Below, in pieces: positions 34,127-45,856 of a stretch of 64,000 bases of DNA. This stretch comes from Purpureocillium takamizusanense (taxonomy: Eukaryota > Ascomycota > Sordariomycetes > Hypocreales > Ophiocordycipitaceae), in assembly GCF_022605165.1 (NCBI RefSeq), contig NC_063070.1:3348001-3412000 (forward strand), given 5' to 3'. A model generated the notes under the pieces. That model was given only the letters and a program-made list of their open reading frames with translations, did no database searches and was not told the DNA's origin. The position numbers and the translations under genes are program-made. How positions within the stretch are numbered: the first letter of the stretch is position 1; each line of letters begins with the position of its first letter.

Positions 34127-35968
34127 ATGATGCCGGCGTTCGCCCTCGGCAGGCGCATACAGCGCCTGTATCTCGTTTCCGTGGCCGCCGTCTTCATCAT
34201 TGGCCTCATATCCCTCGCGCAGTACTCGCCCGACGCGGTGCGCCCGTCGGGATGGATCCGCAAGCGCCCCAACCCGCGGCCCCAGGGCGACGACGACCAT
34301 CCCATCGACCGTCTGATGCGCGAACACAAGGCCCGCTTCCGGGACGTCCTGGTGAGGAGGTCCAACACGATTGAGGAAGCCGCGGCCCGGTATCGTGAGC
34401 GGCGCGGGCGTCACCCGCCGCCCGGATTCGACGTGTGGTTCGCGCAGGCCCAGGCGGACGGCGCCATCATCGTGGAAGAGTTTTTCGACCGCATCCACCA
34501 CGACCTCAACCCCTTCTGGGCCTTTGAGCCCAAGAAGCTGCGGGCCATGACGAGCAAGCAGCCGCAGGTGATTCGCGTCCGTGGCGGCAACGTCAGCTTC
34601 GAGACGGACAACCCGAACCGTCCGCAGTACATCCAGCTGTGGACGGAGCTGCTCAAGGAGACGGAGCCGCACCTGCCCGACCTGGACATGGTGGTTAACG
34701 TCCTGGACGAGAGCCGCATCCTGGTGCCGTGGGAAAAGGTGAACGAGTACGTGGCTGAGGAACAGCGCAAGCGGAGGCTCGTGGACCCCAAGGAGGCCAA
34801 GACGCAGTACAGCGGGCTCGACGGCGACGGCGAGCACGACGTGTACGACCCGGGCTGGGTGACCGACGACGCCAACCGGTACTGGAACTACCTGCGGGCG
34901 ACGTGCCCGCCCGACAGCGCGGCGCGCCGGTTCGACAGCCTGGCGTCGTTTGACGTGCCCGTCGAGTACCCGGACGAGACGATGCCGTACGCGCCCGAGG
35001 GCTTCGTGGCCAACGCGACCGAGGCGCGGGACCCGTGCCTGCAGCCGCACCTACGCGGGATGCACGGGACGTTCATCGAGAGCGTCAGCATGTCGACGAC
35101 GCGGGAGCTGCTGCCCATGTTTGCGGGCTGCAAGCTGCCGCAAAACAACGAGATCCTGGTTCCGGGTGCCATGTACCTGTCGGGCGGCGACTTCTACTCG
35201 GGCGGCGACGATCACGGGCCCGAGTGGGGCCGCAAGAAGGCGGGCCTGATATGGCGCGGGACGGCCTCGGGCGGGCGGAACAAGGCGGACAACTGGTGGC
35301 ATTTCCACCGGCACCGGTTCGTGCAGATGCTCAACGCCAGCACGGTGGAGGCGGTGGAGCGCGGGGAGGGGACTCGGGGCCCGACGTTTGGGCTGTGGAA
35401 GGGGGGGAGGATGGTGCCGGCGCACCTCCAGGGCGGCAGGCTGGGCCGGTGGCTGCGGTCGTTTGCCGACGTGGCCTTTGTGCACCTCGAGTGCTTCCCC
35501 AGCGTCCAGGAGGAGGTGGGCTCGGGCAAGGAGCGGCACCTGGAGACGAGCCGGCGGTGCGCCTACACGTCGCCGTACATGGCCATCCGGGAGAGCATGC
35601 CCATGCGGCAGCAGTACGAGCACAAGTTCCTGCCCGACGTGGACGGCAACTCGTTTAGCGGGCGGTGGCGGGCCTTTTTGCTGTCGACGAGCCTGCCGCT
35701 CAAGGCCACCATCTACGCCGAGTGGCACGACGAGCGGTTCGCGCCCTGGGTGCACTACGTGCCGTTTGACAACTCGTACGCCGACGTCTACGCCGTCATG
35801 GACTACTTTTTGAGTCACGACGACGCGGCGGCGGCGATTGCGGCCGAGGGAAAGAGCTGGGCGGAGAGGGTGTATCGACGCGCCGACATGAAGCTGTACA
35901 TGTGGCGGCTGCTGCTCGAGTATGCGCGCGTCGTCGACGATAAGAGGGACGTGCTGGCGTATGTGTGA
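34127..35968 (+). CDS. Glycosyltransferase family 90 (CAP10-like), type II membrane protein
   Basis: This is an intronless gene. I choose the ATG at 34127 (MMPAFALGRRIQRLYLV), giving 613 residues with an N-terminal membrane anchor at residues 15-33, VSVAAVFIIGLISLA being the hydrophobic core. An earlier in-frame ATG at 34061 would add 22 residues before the same anchor. The lumenal part matches the GT90/CAP10 family: MSTTRELLPMF, GGDFYSGGDDHGPEW, then LIWRGTASGGRNKADNWW, HLECFP and a C-terminal block YHVPFDN-like VHYVPFDNSYADVYAVMDY. CAP10 proteins are Golgi glycosyltransferases (xylose in Cryptococcus capsule). Here it probably adds sugars to cell-wall or secreted glycoconjugates. Confidence 0.9.
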   Translation: MMPAFALGRRIQRLYLVSVAAVFIIGLISLAQYSPDAVRPSGWIRKRPNPRPQGDDDHPIDRLMREHKARFRDVLVRRSNTIEEAAARYRERRGRHPPPGFDVWFAQAQADGAIIVEEFFDRIHHDLNPFWAFEPKKLRAMTSKQPQVIRVRGGNVSFETDNPNRPQYIQLWTELLKETEPHLPDLDMVVNVLDESRILVPWEKVNEYVAEEQRKRRLVDPKEAKTQYSGLDGDGEHDVYDPGWVTDDANRYWNYLRATCPPDSAARRFDSLASFDVPVEYPDETMPYAPEGFVANATEARDPCLQPHLRGMHGTFIESVSMSTTRELLPMFAGCKLPQNNEILVPGAMYLSGGDFYSGGDDHGPEWGRKKAGLIWRGTASGGRNKADNWWHFHRHRFVQMLNASTVEAVERGEGTRGPTFGLWKGGRMVPAHLQGGRLGRWLRSFADVAFVHLECFPSVQEEVGSGKERHLETSRRCAYTSPYMAIRESMPMRQQYEHKFLPDVDGNSFSGRWRAFLLSTSLPLKATIYAEWHDERFAPWVHYVPFDNSYADVYAVMDYFLSHDDAAAAIAAEGKSWAERVYRRADMKLYMWRLLLEYARVVDDKRDVLAYV

Positions 35969-36091
35969 AGACGACACGGGGGGTTGCTCGGAGTTGGGAT
36001 GATGCAGACAAAAGGGGGAGGCTACGGGGCATATACAGGTGTGTTCATGGATGGCGAGCGACTTGATTGTTGAAGGACGATGGCCATCGCC

Positions 36092-36117
36092 GTGGTGGTG
36101 GTGGTGGTGGTGGTGGA
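36092..36117. repeat. (GTG)n microsatellite
   Basis: A run of about eight GTG triplets, shortly after the GT90 stop codon. Confidence 0.9.
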
Positions 36118-36342
36118 GGAGGACTTGCGCGAATGCATCAACTTGGCGTGTAAGCGAGGCCGATTCAAGCTTGGATGGCCGCCCGATGTGGACCTTGTGC
36201 TATACACGTTAATACTATGTTATCTACTGTTACCTACAGGTGCCTTATAATAAGTCTGTCGGATAGAGGTAGCTCGCACTCCCCGTCCGGCTGGCGGGCT
36301 AGGTAGTCTCTCTCGGTGTAATCTGTGGAGCGCCCGCCTCCC

Positions 36343-36365
36343 ATCGGTCGGTCGGTCGGTCGGTC
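36343..36365. repeat. (TCGG)n microsatellite
   Basis: About five and a half TCGG/GGTC tetranucleotide units. Confidence 0.85.
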
Positions 36366-37080
36366 AGATGTCGGCGGCCGGGCCGGCGTTGGGGAGGCGA
36401 GACGGACGGGCCGTCGGTGAAGAAGAAAGAAGAAGGCGCTTGCTTGCTTGCTCGGTCGAGACACGTGCGCGCGCTCGTGAGTCCGACCGAGGTTGATTGA
36501 TTTCCTGCCCGCCGGCGCCACGGGGGGATCCAACACAACCAACAAGCAAGCCCCGGGCCGGGTTACAAAACCTGCAAACTGCAAAGTGCCCGGAGAGACG
36601 GAGGCAGCGGGCAGCAGAGAGATGGGAGGATGGTTACTGGCTGCAGTACGAAGAAGATGAAGAAGTATCATGCCCGTGGAAAGGAACCTAGGTACTACCT
36701 ACGTAGGAGGAGAAAAGGGCTTTTGCAGCCGCGGCTGGATTGACACTGACAACCGCCAGCAGCAGCAGTAGCGGGCCTTGTTGTTGCGGGCGCTCCACAC
36801 CTCAGAGCACGCAGGCAAGGCAGGCAAGCAGGCACGGGACGGGGGACGGGGGCAATTTCCCCGGCGAGGCGAGGCGAGACGAGACAGACGGGGGGATCCC
36901 CGCAACTCACCAACCACCCACAACCTTTACGATGGTAGCAGTGACAGCAGGAGTACCTGGCGGCGGCGGCACTACCCCAACCCACAGCACTCACGCACGC
37001 ACGCCAGCGCGGCGCGGCGGCATGTGACTCGGCGCCGAGGCGAGTTGAGGCGTCGTGACAGGACGGGCTGGCTGAGCATA

Positions 37081-37118
37081 GAGGAAGAGGAGGAGGAGGA
37101 GGAGGAGGAGGAGGAAGA
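37081..37118. repeat. (GAG/AGG)n purine microsatellite
   Basis: A run of GAG/GAA triplets; the plus strand is pure purine for almost forty bases. Confidence 0.9.
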
Positions 37119-38142
37119 GCCATCGCAGTAATAGTGTCGCTTGGCTTGATGGCTACGGTTCAGCTTGGGCTTGGCTCTCAGGTGCGCGTCGTCGTCGTGG
37201 TTGTCGTCGTCAAGGAGCAAATAGAAACAGGCACGGCGGCTCTGACGCAGGCGCCGTGCATGCATGCAGTACATGCGAGACTGTGTCCTACAGAACATAC
37301 ATACTTTGTAGGTAGTACCCGTTATCTCTGCCGGCACATTTCGTGCGTACTTCGTAGATAAGGTAGTAAATAACTACTTACTACGTAGTACAAGCCATTA
37401 CAGCAGGCAGGCCCCGTGCGCTGGTGGTAAATTCTACGGTGGTAGATGGAAGGGCGGGGGGAGGGGGCGGTAGGAGATATGGGACCGGACCGCCGTCCTC
37501 ATCAACAGCGCGCCCAACAGCAGCTGCATCCCGTCGGTGGCGGCGGCAGTGACAGTGGCAACGCGGCGGCGGCGGCCACGGCGGATCTGTGTGGTCCGCG
37601 GCCGGAGCGTGAGCCGGCCTGTGCCATATTCGGCGCATTATGTATGCGAGGTTATCGCATTAGGTTGTGGCGGCGGCGGCGACGGCGACGACGACGGACG
37701 CAGGCGGGAGCCGAGAACTGGGCCCTCCCGCCAAGACAGAGAGAGAGGGGAGGGAAGTTGCTGAAAGAAAACCGGCGATTTGTTGTTGATGGAGGAGACA
37801 CTGGGCGTCTGACCGCCGAGGCCGACAACGACAGAAGTACGTGTCTTCCTCTCGTTGACACCGGATGGATGGATGGACGCGTGCGGCGGCGGCACCGCAC
37901 CCTGGCGCCCTTTGGCCGCGGCCTCTGCCTTGGCGAGCTGGACGCGGGGCACAGAGCGAAAAGGCGATGAGGCAGCGGCGCGAACGAACGAACGGACGGA
38001 CAGACGGGGCCTTTGTATGAGGCCGAAGCTAGGTAGGTTAGAAAGCGTCATCATCATCAGCATCAGCGCAGGTGATGCGCGCAGCACAGCCTGACATGGA
38101 CATGGCCCGCACGGCAGCCCGAATGATCCTAGTCACGATGGA

Positions 38143-38190
38143 TGCGCGATGGGCGATGGGCGATGGGACGGGCGATAGGGCGATGGGGCG
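38143..38190. repeat. (GGGCGAT)n minisatellite-like run
   Basis: There are five to six imperfect copies of GATGGGC/GGGCGAT. Confidence 0.7.
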
Positions 38191-38625
38191 GCGCGATGGG
38201 GCACGCGAGCCGTGCGGTTTGGGTTTGTTGGGGACCGGCGGACGGACTCAAGTCAGACCTGGACTGGACCTCCACTGTCTGTACCTACCAGTCGTCCTAG
38301 TGTGCTGGACCTTGCGCTTGTGCTATGCGTAGGCGCCGGACCACTGCGCCAGCCCAATGAAGCCAGCCGCCGCCCGCCGCGCCGACAGGGATTATGCTAC
38401 CAGCCCGTACCTAGGTAGGCACACAGGCAGTGTTGATCAACTGTGCCGCTGCCGCTGTTTGGAGCGGGCGGCGGGTGCTAGGTGCTGCTGCTGCTGCTGC
38501 TCTGCGGTGCGGTGCGGGCAGTTTTGCGTGCGGGTGACGCGAGCACCGAGTTTGTTGGGGGAGGGACCTGGGATGGTGACGACGACGGGGGACGCAAGAC
38601 AACAGCGGCCCCTGCATGCACCGTC

Positions 38626-38700
38626 ACAATCATCATCATCATCAGCAGCAGCAGCAGCGGCAGCGGCAGCCGCATCATCATCATCATCATCATCGTGCCT
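38626..38700. repeat. CAT/CAG trinucleotide-rich stretch
   Basis: Runs of (ATC)n, (AGC)n and again (ATC)n lie close together. Confidence 0.8.
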
Positions 38701-38921
38701 CGGCCACATGCCCGCTCAGCAGCAGCGCCGTGTGCCGCGGCCACGATTTTTTTCCCGCCTGCGTCCGGGTGTGGGGGAAGATGCATGTCGATGCTGGGGG
38801 AAAGGGGCCAACCAACCGCGGCGACGTCCCCTGTTGAGTCTAGACGAAGCGCCTGGTAGCGCGTGAAAATGGCCGGGCTAGGTGGGGCCCCTCCGTGCCG
38901 TGGCTGGCAGCTGGTGCAGCT

Positions 38922-38950
38922 CTGGCCTGGCCTGGCCTGGCCTGGCCTGG
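38922..38950. repeat. (GGCCT)n pentanucleotide repeat
   Basis: About five tandem copies of CTGGC. A related CCCAG run occurs at 39180-39200. Confidence 0.85.
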
Positions 38951-39537
38951 ACAGCAGCGGGAGTACGTACTCTGTAAGGCATGGCAGGGCAGGTTCCTGC
39001 GCGATCCGCTTTGTCTCTGTCTCCCCCTTCCCTCCCCCCATCCGCATCCCGCCCCCCAAGACAGGTAGACCGTGGGACGAAGCCCAAGGTCTGTGCCCGC
39101 CCGCTCTCCTCCCCCGAGTGGCCCCCCCGGACGGCGTAGCAACTGTGGGAGTGGAAGGGCCAAGGATTGTGGCGGCCCGCCCAGCCCAGCCCAGCCCAGC
39201 ACAGCTCTTGCTTGGCCTCGGCGTCGGTCCCGTCGTCGTCGTCGTCCCCACGAGGCAGCGAAGAAGAAGAGAGTGCAAAGCCAAGACAAACAGACAGCCC
39301 GGACGAGACAAAGGCCAAGCCAACAAGCCCCGGCAGCCCTCGCTGCAGCAACCAACCCACCACCTCACCTACGGTAATAAACCTCGCCTAGGTACCTGAC
39401 GTGGGCAGAGCAACCGACCAGGTACCTTAGAACCACCACCACCACCACATCCAGCAATCAGCCGCAGCACCCCAACCCCGTCCCCGTCTGCCAGCCAGCA
39501 GCAGCACATCTCCTCGCCTCCGTCATCGTTTCGCCTC

Positions 39538-39590
39538 TGCTCCTCCTCCTCCTCCTCCTCCTCCTCCTTCTCCTCGTCGTCGTCGTCACC
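39538..39590 (+). promoter_or_regulatory. Polypyrimidine (CTC)n tract upstream of acyl-CoA synthetase
   Basis: A near-pure run of CTC then CGT triplets lies about 150-200 bases upstream of the FAA start. CT-rich tracts in this position are common in strongly expressed genes of filamentous fungi and often mark the transcription start zone; I infer that role from position only. Confidence 0.45.
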
Positions 39591-39736
39591 GCCGACTCAC
39601 TAGGTCTAACCCACCTTCAACAACGTCGGCCCCGTCCTCGTCGTCGCCCTCGCCCTCGACTCTCCTCCCGACCGTGCTCCCTTTTTCCTCCTCCACCCCC
39701 ATCATCGCCCGCTACCGCCCAACCCCGTCGCCCGCC

Positions 39737-42123
39737 ATGGACTACACCTCGGGCATCATGCCCCTGACGCAGGTGCACAAGCCGCCCTTCACCGTCGAGG
39801 CCCCCGGCTACGAAAAGGTCCCTGGCGAGACCATCCCGCGCCGCCACCCGCGGGCCAAGAACGGCCTCCTCAACCGTCCGGCCGACGACGTCGCCACCGT
39901 CTTCGACCTCATCCGCCGCAGCGCCCGCGTCTACCCCAACCACAACGCCGTCGGCAGCCGCAAGCTCATCAAGCTGCACCGCGAGACCAAAAAGGTCAAG
40001 AAGAATGTCGACGGCGAGATCCGAGAGGTCGACAAGGAGTGGCAGTTCTTTGAGCTGTCGCCCTTTTCCTTCCTCACCTACAAGGACTATGAGGCCCGAG
40101 TCCTGCAGCTGGGCGCCGGCCTGCGCAAGATTGGCCTCACCTCGGAGAACAAGCTGCACATTTTCGCTGCCACCAGGTATGCCCCCTCGCCCCGTGCTGT
40201 TCCCTTTGCCGCGGCCGGCCGGCTGGCTGTCTGGCCCGCCCCGGCGCGCCCGCCTTGCATCCCATCCACCCGCCTCGGCTCACTGACAACAACTCGCCCG
40301 CAGCGTCCAATGGATTTCCATCTCCCACGGCTGCGCCTCGCAGAGCATCTCCATCGTGACCGCCTACGATACCCTCGGCGAGAGCGGCGTCGCCCACTCG
40401 CTCGTCCAGTCCAAGTCGAGCGCCATGTTCGTTGACCCCCAGCTCCTCAAGACGGCTGCCGGCCCCATCCGCCAGTCCGAGGTCAAGACGGTCATCATCA
40501 ACGACCAGAGCAACTTTGCCGAGGGCGGCGAGATCGAGTCTTTCAAGGCCGCCAACCCGGGCCTGGCCGTCTACACGTACGAGGAGGTGCGCAAGCTGGG
40601 CGAGGACAACCCCGTCGACCCCGTCCCCGCCAAGCCCCAGGACCTCTACTGCGTCATGTACACGTCGGGCTCCACGGGGCCCCCCAAGGGCGCCTGTATC
40701 ACCCACGAGGCGCTCGTCGCCGGTAGTAAGTTTTCGTGCCCCTGCCTTTCCCCCCCTCCCGAGCGACCGTACTCGGCGGCCCTATCCACGTAGCTAACTC
40801 TCTGCGCGCGCGCGCGCTCCCTCTCCCGCAGTCACCGGCTTGCTCACCTGCGTCGACGAGTGCGTCAGCGACAAGGAGGTGGTTCTCGCCTACCTGCCGC
40901 TGGCGCACATCTTCGAGATGTCCCTCGAGAATCTGGTGCTCTTCATTGGCGGCACCCTCGGCTACGGAAACCCGCGCACCCTATCGGACGTGTCGGTCAA
41001 GGACTGCGCCGGCGACATGCGCGAGCTGCGGCCCACGGTCATGGTCGGCGTGCCGCAGGTCTGGGAGACGGTCCGCAAGGGCGTCATGGCCAAGCTGGGC
41101 AGCTCGAGCCCCCTGATCCGCTCGCTCTTCTGGGGCGCCTTCAGCTACAAGGGCTTCATGTCGCGCAACAAGCTGCCCCTGGCCAGCATCTTTGACGGCA
41201 TCGTCTTCAGCAAGGTGCGCGAGCTCACGGGCGGCCGCCTGCGCTTCACCATGAACGGCGCTAGCGGCATCGCCGACGGTACTAAGCACTTCCTCTCCCT
41301 CGTGCTCGCCCCTATGCTCGTGGGCTACGGCCTGACCGAGACGTGCGCCAACGGCGCCCTCGGCTGCCCGCTCGAGTACTCGCCCAACGCCATCGGGCCC
41401 ATCCCTGCCGCCATCGACGTCAAGCTCGTCTCCATCGACGACCTGGGCTACTCGACCGACGCAAAGGTGCCCCAGGGCGAGATCCTGCTCAAGGGCCTGC
41501 CCATCATGCGCGAGTACTACGACAACCCCGAGGACACGGCCAAGGCCCTGACCCCCGACGGCTGGTTCCGCACCGGCGACATTGGCGAGTTTGACGCCGA
41601 CGGCCACCTGCGCGTCATCGACCGCGTCAAGAACCTCGTCAAGATGCAGGGCGGCGAGTACATTGCGCTCGAAAAGGTCGAGTCGGTCTACCGCGGCGCC
41701 CAGACCGTCACAAACGTCATGGTTCACGCCGACGCCGAGCACTCGCGCCCCATTGCCATCATCATGGCCAACGAGAAGATCCTCGCCGAAAAGGCCAGCG
41801 AGCTCGGCGTCGACGAGCACAGCATGCACGCCGACCCCAAGGTCCGCGCCGCCGTCCTCAAGGACCTCCAGGCCACAGGCCGCCGCGCCGGCCTGACGGG
41901 CATGGAGATTGTCGCCGGCGTCGTCGTCACCGACGAGGAGTGGACGCCCCCGAGCGTAAGTCTTTTTTTGTCGACTCTTCTCACTTTTCCCCTCTGTGTG
42001 CGTGTGTGCGCTAACGCAAGCCTGCTGCAGGGCCTCGTCACCGCTACGCAAAAGCTCAACCGCAAGGTCATTCGGGAAAAGTTCAAGAAGGACATTGACG
42101 CCTGCCTCAAGAACGTGCCCTGA
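39737..42123 (+). CDS. FAA1/FAA4-like: Long-chain fatty acid-CoA ligase
   Basis: The enzyme activates long-chain fatty acids to acyl-CoA with ATP, feeding lipid synthesis, storage and beta-oxidation. Four exons, 39737-40176, 40304-40725, 40832-41955 and 42031-42123, give about 692 residues, the usual size. Visible motifs are the ATP-binding P-loop YTSGSTGPPKGA, LPLAHIFEMS, YGLTET, and the fatty-acyl-CoA synthetase signature GWFRTGDIGEFDADG followed by VKNLVKMQGGEYIALEKVES. Lys near the C-terminus (TQKLNRK) fits the ligase lysine. The C-terminus NVP is not a peroxisomal SKL-type signal, which favours a cytosolic or ER/lipid-droplet enzyme of the yeast Faa1/Faa4 type over a peroxisomal one. The long upstream region may contain a long leader. 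Confidence 0.95.
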
Positions 42124-42834
42124 GAGAAGAGGGGGCGCGTTTGGGGGCGAAGAAGGGACGGTTTGAGCAGCAACAGCAGCAGCAGCAGCCTAGAAGGGGG
42201 AAATGTGTGCCGAGTACGAGCGACGATACCATGTAATGTACCGTGTATAGCATGTAGTGAATTCTGTCTACCGTGGTGGCGCTGTGCCTGCGCGATGAGG
42301 TACTACTACGCAGTGGTGTGAAAGGGGGGCCGGGCCGCCCACAGTCTATCTCTTTCTCTCTCTCTCTCTGTCTTTCCATGTGTGTGTGTGTGCATAACAT
42401 GTATTGTATTGACGCTCCCGCCCGCTACAACAAGACCCAAGACGACAAGACGCGCGCGCGATACCAGTACAACGAAAGCCAAAAAAGAAGACCCCCCCGC
42501 ACTTGTTCATCCACCGATATGCCACACACTCGTCGGAGCGTCCGCGTCCTGCCCGCCCCGCTCGCCGTACGACGACCGACCGAACGAACATGCCGTGTCG
42601 TGTCCATCTAGTTGAACGTAGCCCCCCCTCCCCTCCCCCGCGTGTAGTAGTAGTAGAGTAAGGTAGTGAATGCTCCCGCTCGCTATGCCTTGCGAATGCC
42701 GTGCGTGCCATGTTGTTCCCTGTTCCAGTGCCTGCCTGCCTCCCTCACTCTGTCCTTTGTCCCCTCTCATCTCTGTAGCCTCCCCTCCCCCCCTCTTCCA
42801 TTGTCAAAAGTCAGTTAGTCAGTCGGTTAGCTAG
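42124..42834. other. Convergent 3' intergenic region
   Basis: This is the tail-to-tail space between the acyl-CoA synthetase and deubiquitinase genes. It contains a (CAG)n run (about 42168-42190), TCTC/TGTG microsatellites (about 42350-42392) and a run of C at about 42490. No gene was seen. Confidence 0.5.
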
Positions 42835-45800
42835 TTAGTTAGCCTCCTTGCGCCGGAAAAACACCAGGTACGGCACCGTCCCCTGGCCATCGGAAAACAC
42901 CTGGCGGGCCGCGTCGGCCGCGTCGCCGCTCCCGATGCGCACCTTGCTCACCGACGAGTCGTTGCATAGGTACCACGCGTAGGGGTCGTGAGTGCTCGCG
43001 TCCCGCACGTACGCCTTGTAGTGGCCCGTCTCGATGCCCTTGCCCGCGTGGCAGATGACGGCGTAGCACTCGTACCGGAAGGGCGCCCGCAACGCGCGGT
43101 CCAGCGTCGTCCATGCCGCCGCGACGACGCCGTTGCCGTTGCCGTTGACGTTGCTACTGCTCCGGCTGCCGCCGCCGCTGCTACCGCCGCTCGCGTCGAC
43201 AAAGTACGGGGTAAAGTCAAAGTCGTTAAAGTCCCACGAGATGGCCGCGTACGACTTGCTCAGCCCGCCCTGGGCGTTGACGTCGAAGCGCCGCAGCCCC
43301 AGGCAAAAGAGCGGCGGCATGCGCGCCAGCGACGTCGACTGCGTCGCCCGCGTCGCCCGCCCGCAGTGTTCGCACGTGTAGTTGTCGAGCGCGTTGCTGC
43401 CGGCCCAGCGCGCCATGACGTCGGCGAGCGTTGCGTTTTCCGCGCCCACGGGCACCGAGATCCACGAAAAGGGGGAGAACGTGTGCGTGCTGGTGCCGCA
43501 CTCGAGGCACCGTACCGTACCCACGTCGAGCCCTCGCCAGTACTGATCCACGAGCGACCGGTTGAGGCGCGTGTGGCACTCCCAGTATGCCGCTGCCGCC
43601 TGCAGCACTGTCCGCCCGCGCGTGCTCGGCTGCTCCACGTGCCCGCCGCGGTCGCGCGCTAGGTTGGTCTCGTCGTGCAGCTGGTCCATGACAAACGACA
43701 TGAATTCTTGCGCGTCCTGCTGCTGGTGCCCGCCAAACTGCGCGTTCTCGTCCGTCGTCTTGCACAGATGGCGCGAGTAGTCCTGCGTGCCGTGTCAGGC
43801 GGGGATGATTGCTAACCCTGGAGGCGTAGGGGAGAGAGAGGCTTACCATGAGCGTCTGGGCCTTCATCGTCTCAAACTTGCCCGTGCTCATCCAGTGGAA
43901 GAGGTTGGAGATAATGCGGATCATGAGCTGCGGCGGCTCAATCTTCTCGCCCTCCTTGCGCGGCACCTTGGCTTGCATCCACTCCGAGTCGGCCAGTTGC
44001 CGCGAGAACTCGGGCGACGCCAGCAACGCCTGCAGCGTACTGTTGGCGTAGCACCAGTTGCGCGGGTTATAGAGACCCGTCGGCGTCCGCGCGATGCCGT
44101 CGGGCTTGCCGCCGCGCGAGGGCCGGACGGGCTCCTCCTCGGACGACGCCAATCCGCTGTGTGTCGGCTTCTGGACCGCCGCCCGCGGCTTGGCGGGGGG
44201 CGCTGGCAGCTGCTCGAAGCGATGCGGCGCAGCAGGGACTGGCGGTCGCATCATAGACTGCCGCTCCGCCGGCCGCGAGCGTAGAAACTCGTCACCCGTC
44301 CGCGGGAAGCTGGGTCGCGTCGCGGTGTGCTGCGCCTCCTTTTCAAGCGTGTTCTGCCACGCCCGCACGTCGGCTGGCTGCAGCGGCCGAATAATGTACT
44401 TGGATCCTCGCCGCTGGATGATGCCGTTGCGCTTGCTGGCGCGCGCCCGGTCCGGGTCCGTCGCCTGCAGCGATCGCGGGCCCATGAGGTCGACCCAGGC
44501 GTCCAACCCGCCCCGGAGGATCCGCGGTGGCCGCCGCAGCTCGCGGCCGTAGTTGAGGTGCACCAGCGCGCGGTGCAGCGAGAGCACGACAATCTGGTCC
44601 GAGTTCTTGGGCGTCTGCGTGACGTGGTCGGAGCTCTGGTCGTAGAAGACGACCAAGTCATAGACATCGCGCTGCTCAAACAGCGGCTGGTCCTGCCGTG
44701 GCGACAGCACCATGCTCTCAGATATCTCGTCGGCCGAGATGTTGTCGCGCAGCAGGATGCTCGGCTCGACGCACACAATCGACTGCGCCATGATGTGACC
44801 CTCGTCAAAGTCCTCGCGGGAGCGCACGTCGATGAGTAGGATGGACGCCTTGCGCATCGTCTCATACAGCTGCTGGGGGGTGATGTCGTCGCCGGGCGGG
44901 AGGTTTACCACTTCTGCCCTGGGCGGCGCCGACTCCGGCCTCGACGGCTGTGCTGGTCTCGGCGGCGGCGGGTGCGAGGGAGGCCGGGGTTTCGATGGTT
45001 CATGTCTGGAGTCGGGCGGCGGCTCCGACGCGGCATCGGCGTCGGGCCTCGTTGGGGGAAAGTAATCACTCTGCGACGACACGGACCCTGTCCGGCTGAA
45101 GAGCCCCCGGGGCGTGCTTGTGGGCAGCCGCGCAGCTTCGCCCGAGACGCTCCCCCGCGCGGGGCTGTATATGGCATCGGGCAGCTTAGGCAGGGCGTCG
45201 GTGTCGAGGTTGAGGTTGCCGGGCATCTCGCGCGGACCTGTCGGGCGCTGGGCGGGGATGGGGTACGTCTTGATGCGCGGATCCTGGCCAGGCGAGGGCT
45301 GGGGCCCGCGGAGGTTGGCGAAGCGGGCGGCGAGGTCGGCGTCGATGGACGAGCGTAGGGCGTTGCCGTGGAGGGCCTGGGGCTTTGGGTGGACGGGCGG
45401 CTTCTTCCTCGACTCGACAGCGTCCTCCCTAGGGGCGCCGTTAGCGACGGCGCGGGGGACGGTCGGGCGGACGCCGGTGCGGCGGTTGTCCTGGATGATG
45501 TCGCGCTTGATCTGCTCGTAGGTGTCGCTCTGGGAGGCGATGCGCTTGAGGAGGGCGTTGTGGGCGCGGGCCACGTCGCCGCCGCGCATGGCCGGGTAGT
45601 CCTTGTGGTTGGAGACGACCTGGACGGCGATGATGGAGGCGCGGATGTAGTCCTTGAGGGCGAGCCCCGGGCGGTTGAAGTCGCGGCTCATCTCCGACTG
45701 GCGCAGCGAGGCCTCGGCCTGCTCGAGGAGGCGGCGGATCGACTGGTTGGCGTCGATGTCGGTGGGTATCGCGACGAGGTCCTCGATGTGCGGCAGCGGC

Positions 45801-45856
45801 GGCCGCCCGGGGCCGTTGTGTCTGCCATCGGGCAGGCTATGCCTGGCGGTCATCAT
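42835..45856 (-). CDS. DOA4/UBP4-like: Ubiquitin carboxyl-terminal hydrolase with USP8-dimer, rhodanese and USP domains (Doa4-like)
   Basis: This is a deubiquitinase of about 985 residues; exons 45856-43847 and 43782-42835 join in phase 0. Residues about 25-125 are helical and match the USP8-dimerisation/MIT-like region (LVAIPTDIDANQS...). A Pro-rich disordered stretch follows. A rhodanese-like domain (about 330-470) contains ILLIDVRSREDFDEGHI and ILRGGLDAWVDL. The catalytic USP domain begins at TGLYNPRNWCYANSTL (Cys box) and ends with the His box GIETGHYKAYVRD and YLCNDSSV. In yeast Doa4 this combination removes ubiquitin from cargo at endosomes together with ESCRT. The zinc finger CLECGTS...CEHCGRA sits in the USP fingers. 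A Cys-box oddity is noted under findings. Confidence 0.93.

Larger units (their letters stand above)
35969..39736. other. 3.8 kb microsatellite-rich intergenic region
   Basis: No gene is supported. The stretch contains dense simple repeats (listed separately) and TAGGTA-type motifs. Several apparently open frames, including a 296-codon minus-strand one, are produced by repeat-driven Arg/Gly/Ser/Met-rich composition. The last 300 bases are the pyrimidine-rich leader and presumed promoter of the acyl-CoA synthetase gene. Confidence 0.5.

Noticed and set aside
34088..35977. Two long minus-strand frames opposite the GT90 gene
   Set aside because: They are antisense to a well-supported glycosyltransferase and have repeated Val/Arg/His composition typical of shadow frames.
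38478..39368. 296-codon minus-strand frame with Met-run
   Set aside because: It is produced by microsatellites (ATC, AGC, GGCCT); the Met and Ser runs are repeat translation, not a protein feature.
40981..42051. Minus-strand frame of 356 codons opposite the acyl-CoA synthetase
   Set aside because: Antisense shadow of a family-matching gene; no motifs.
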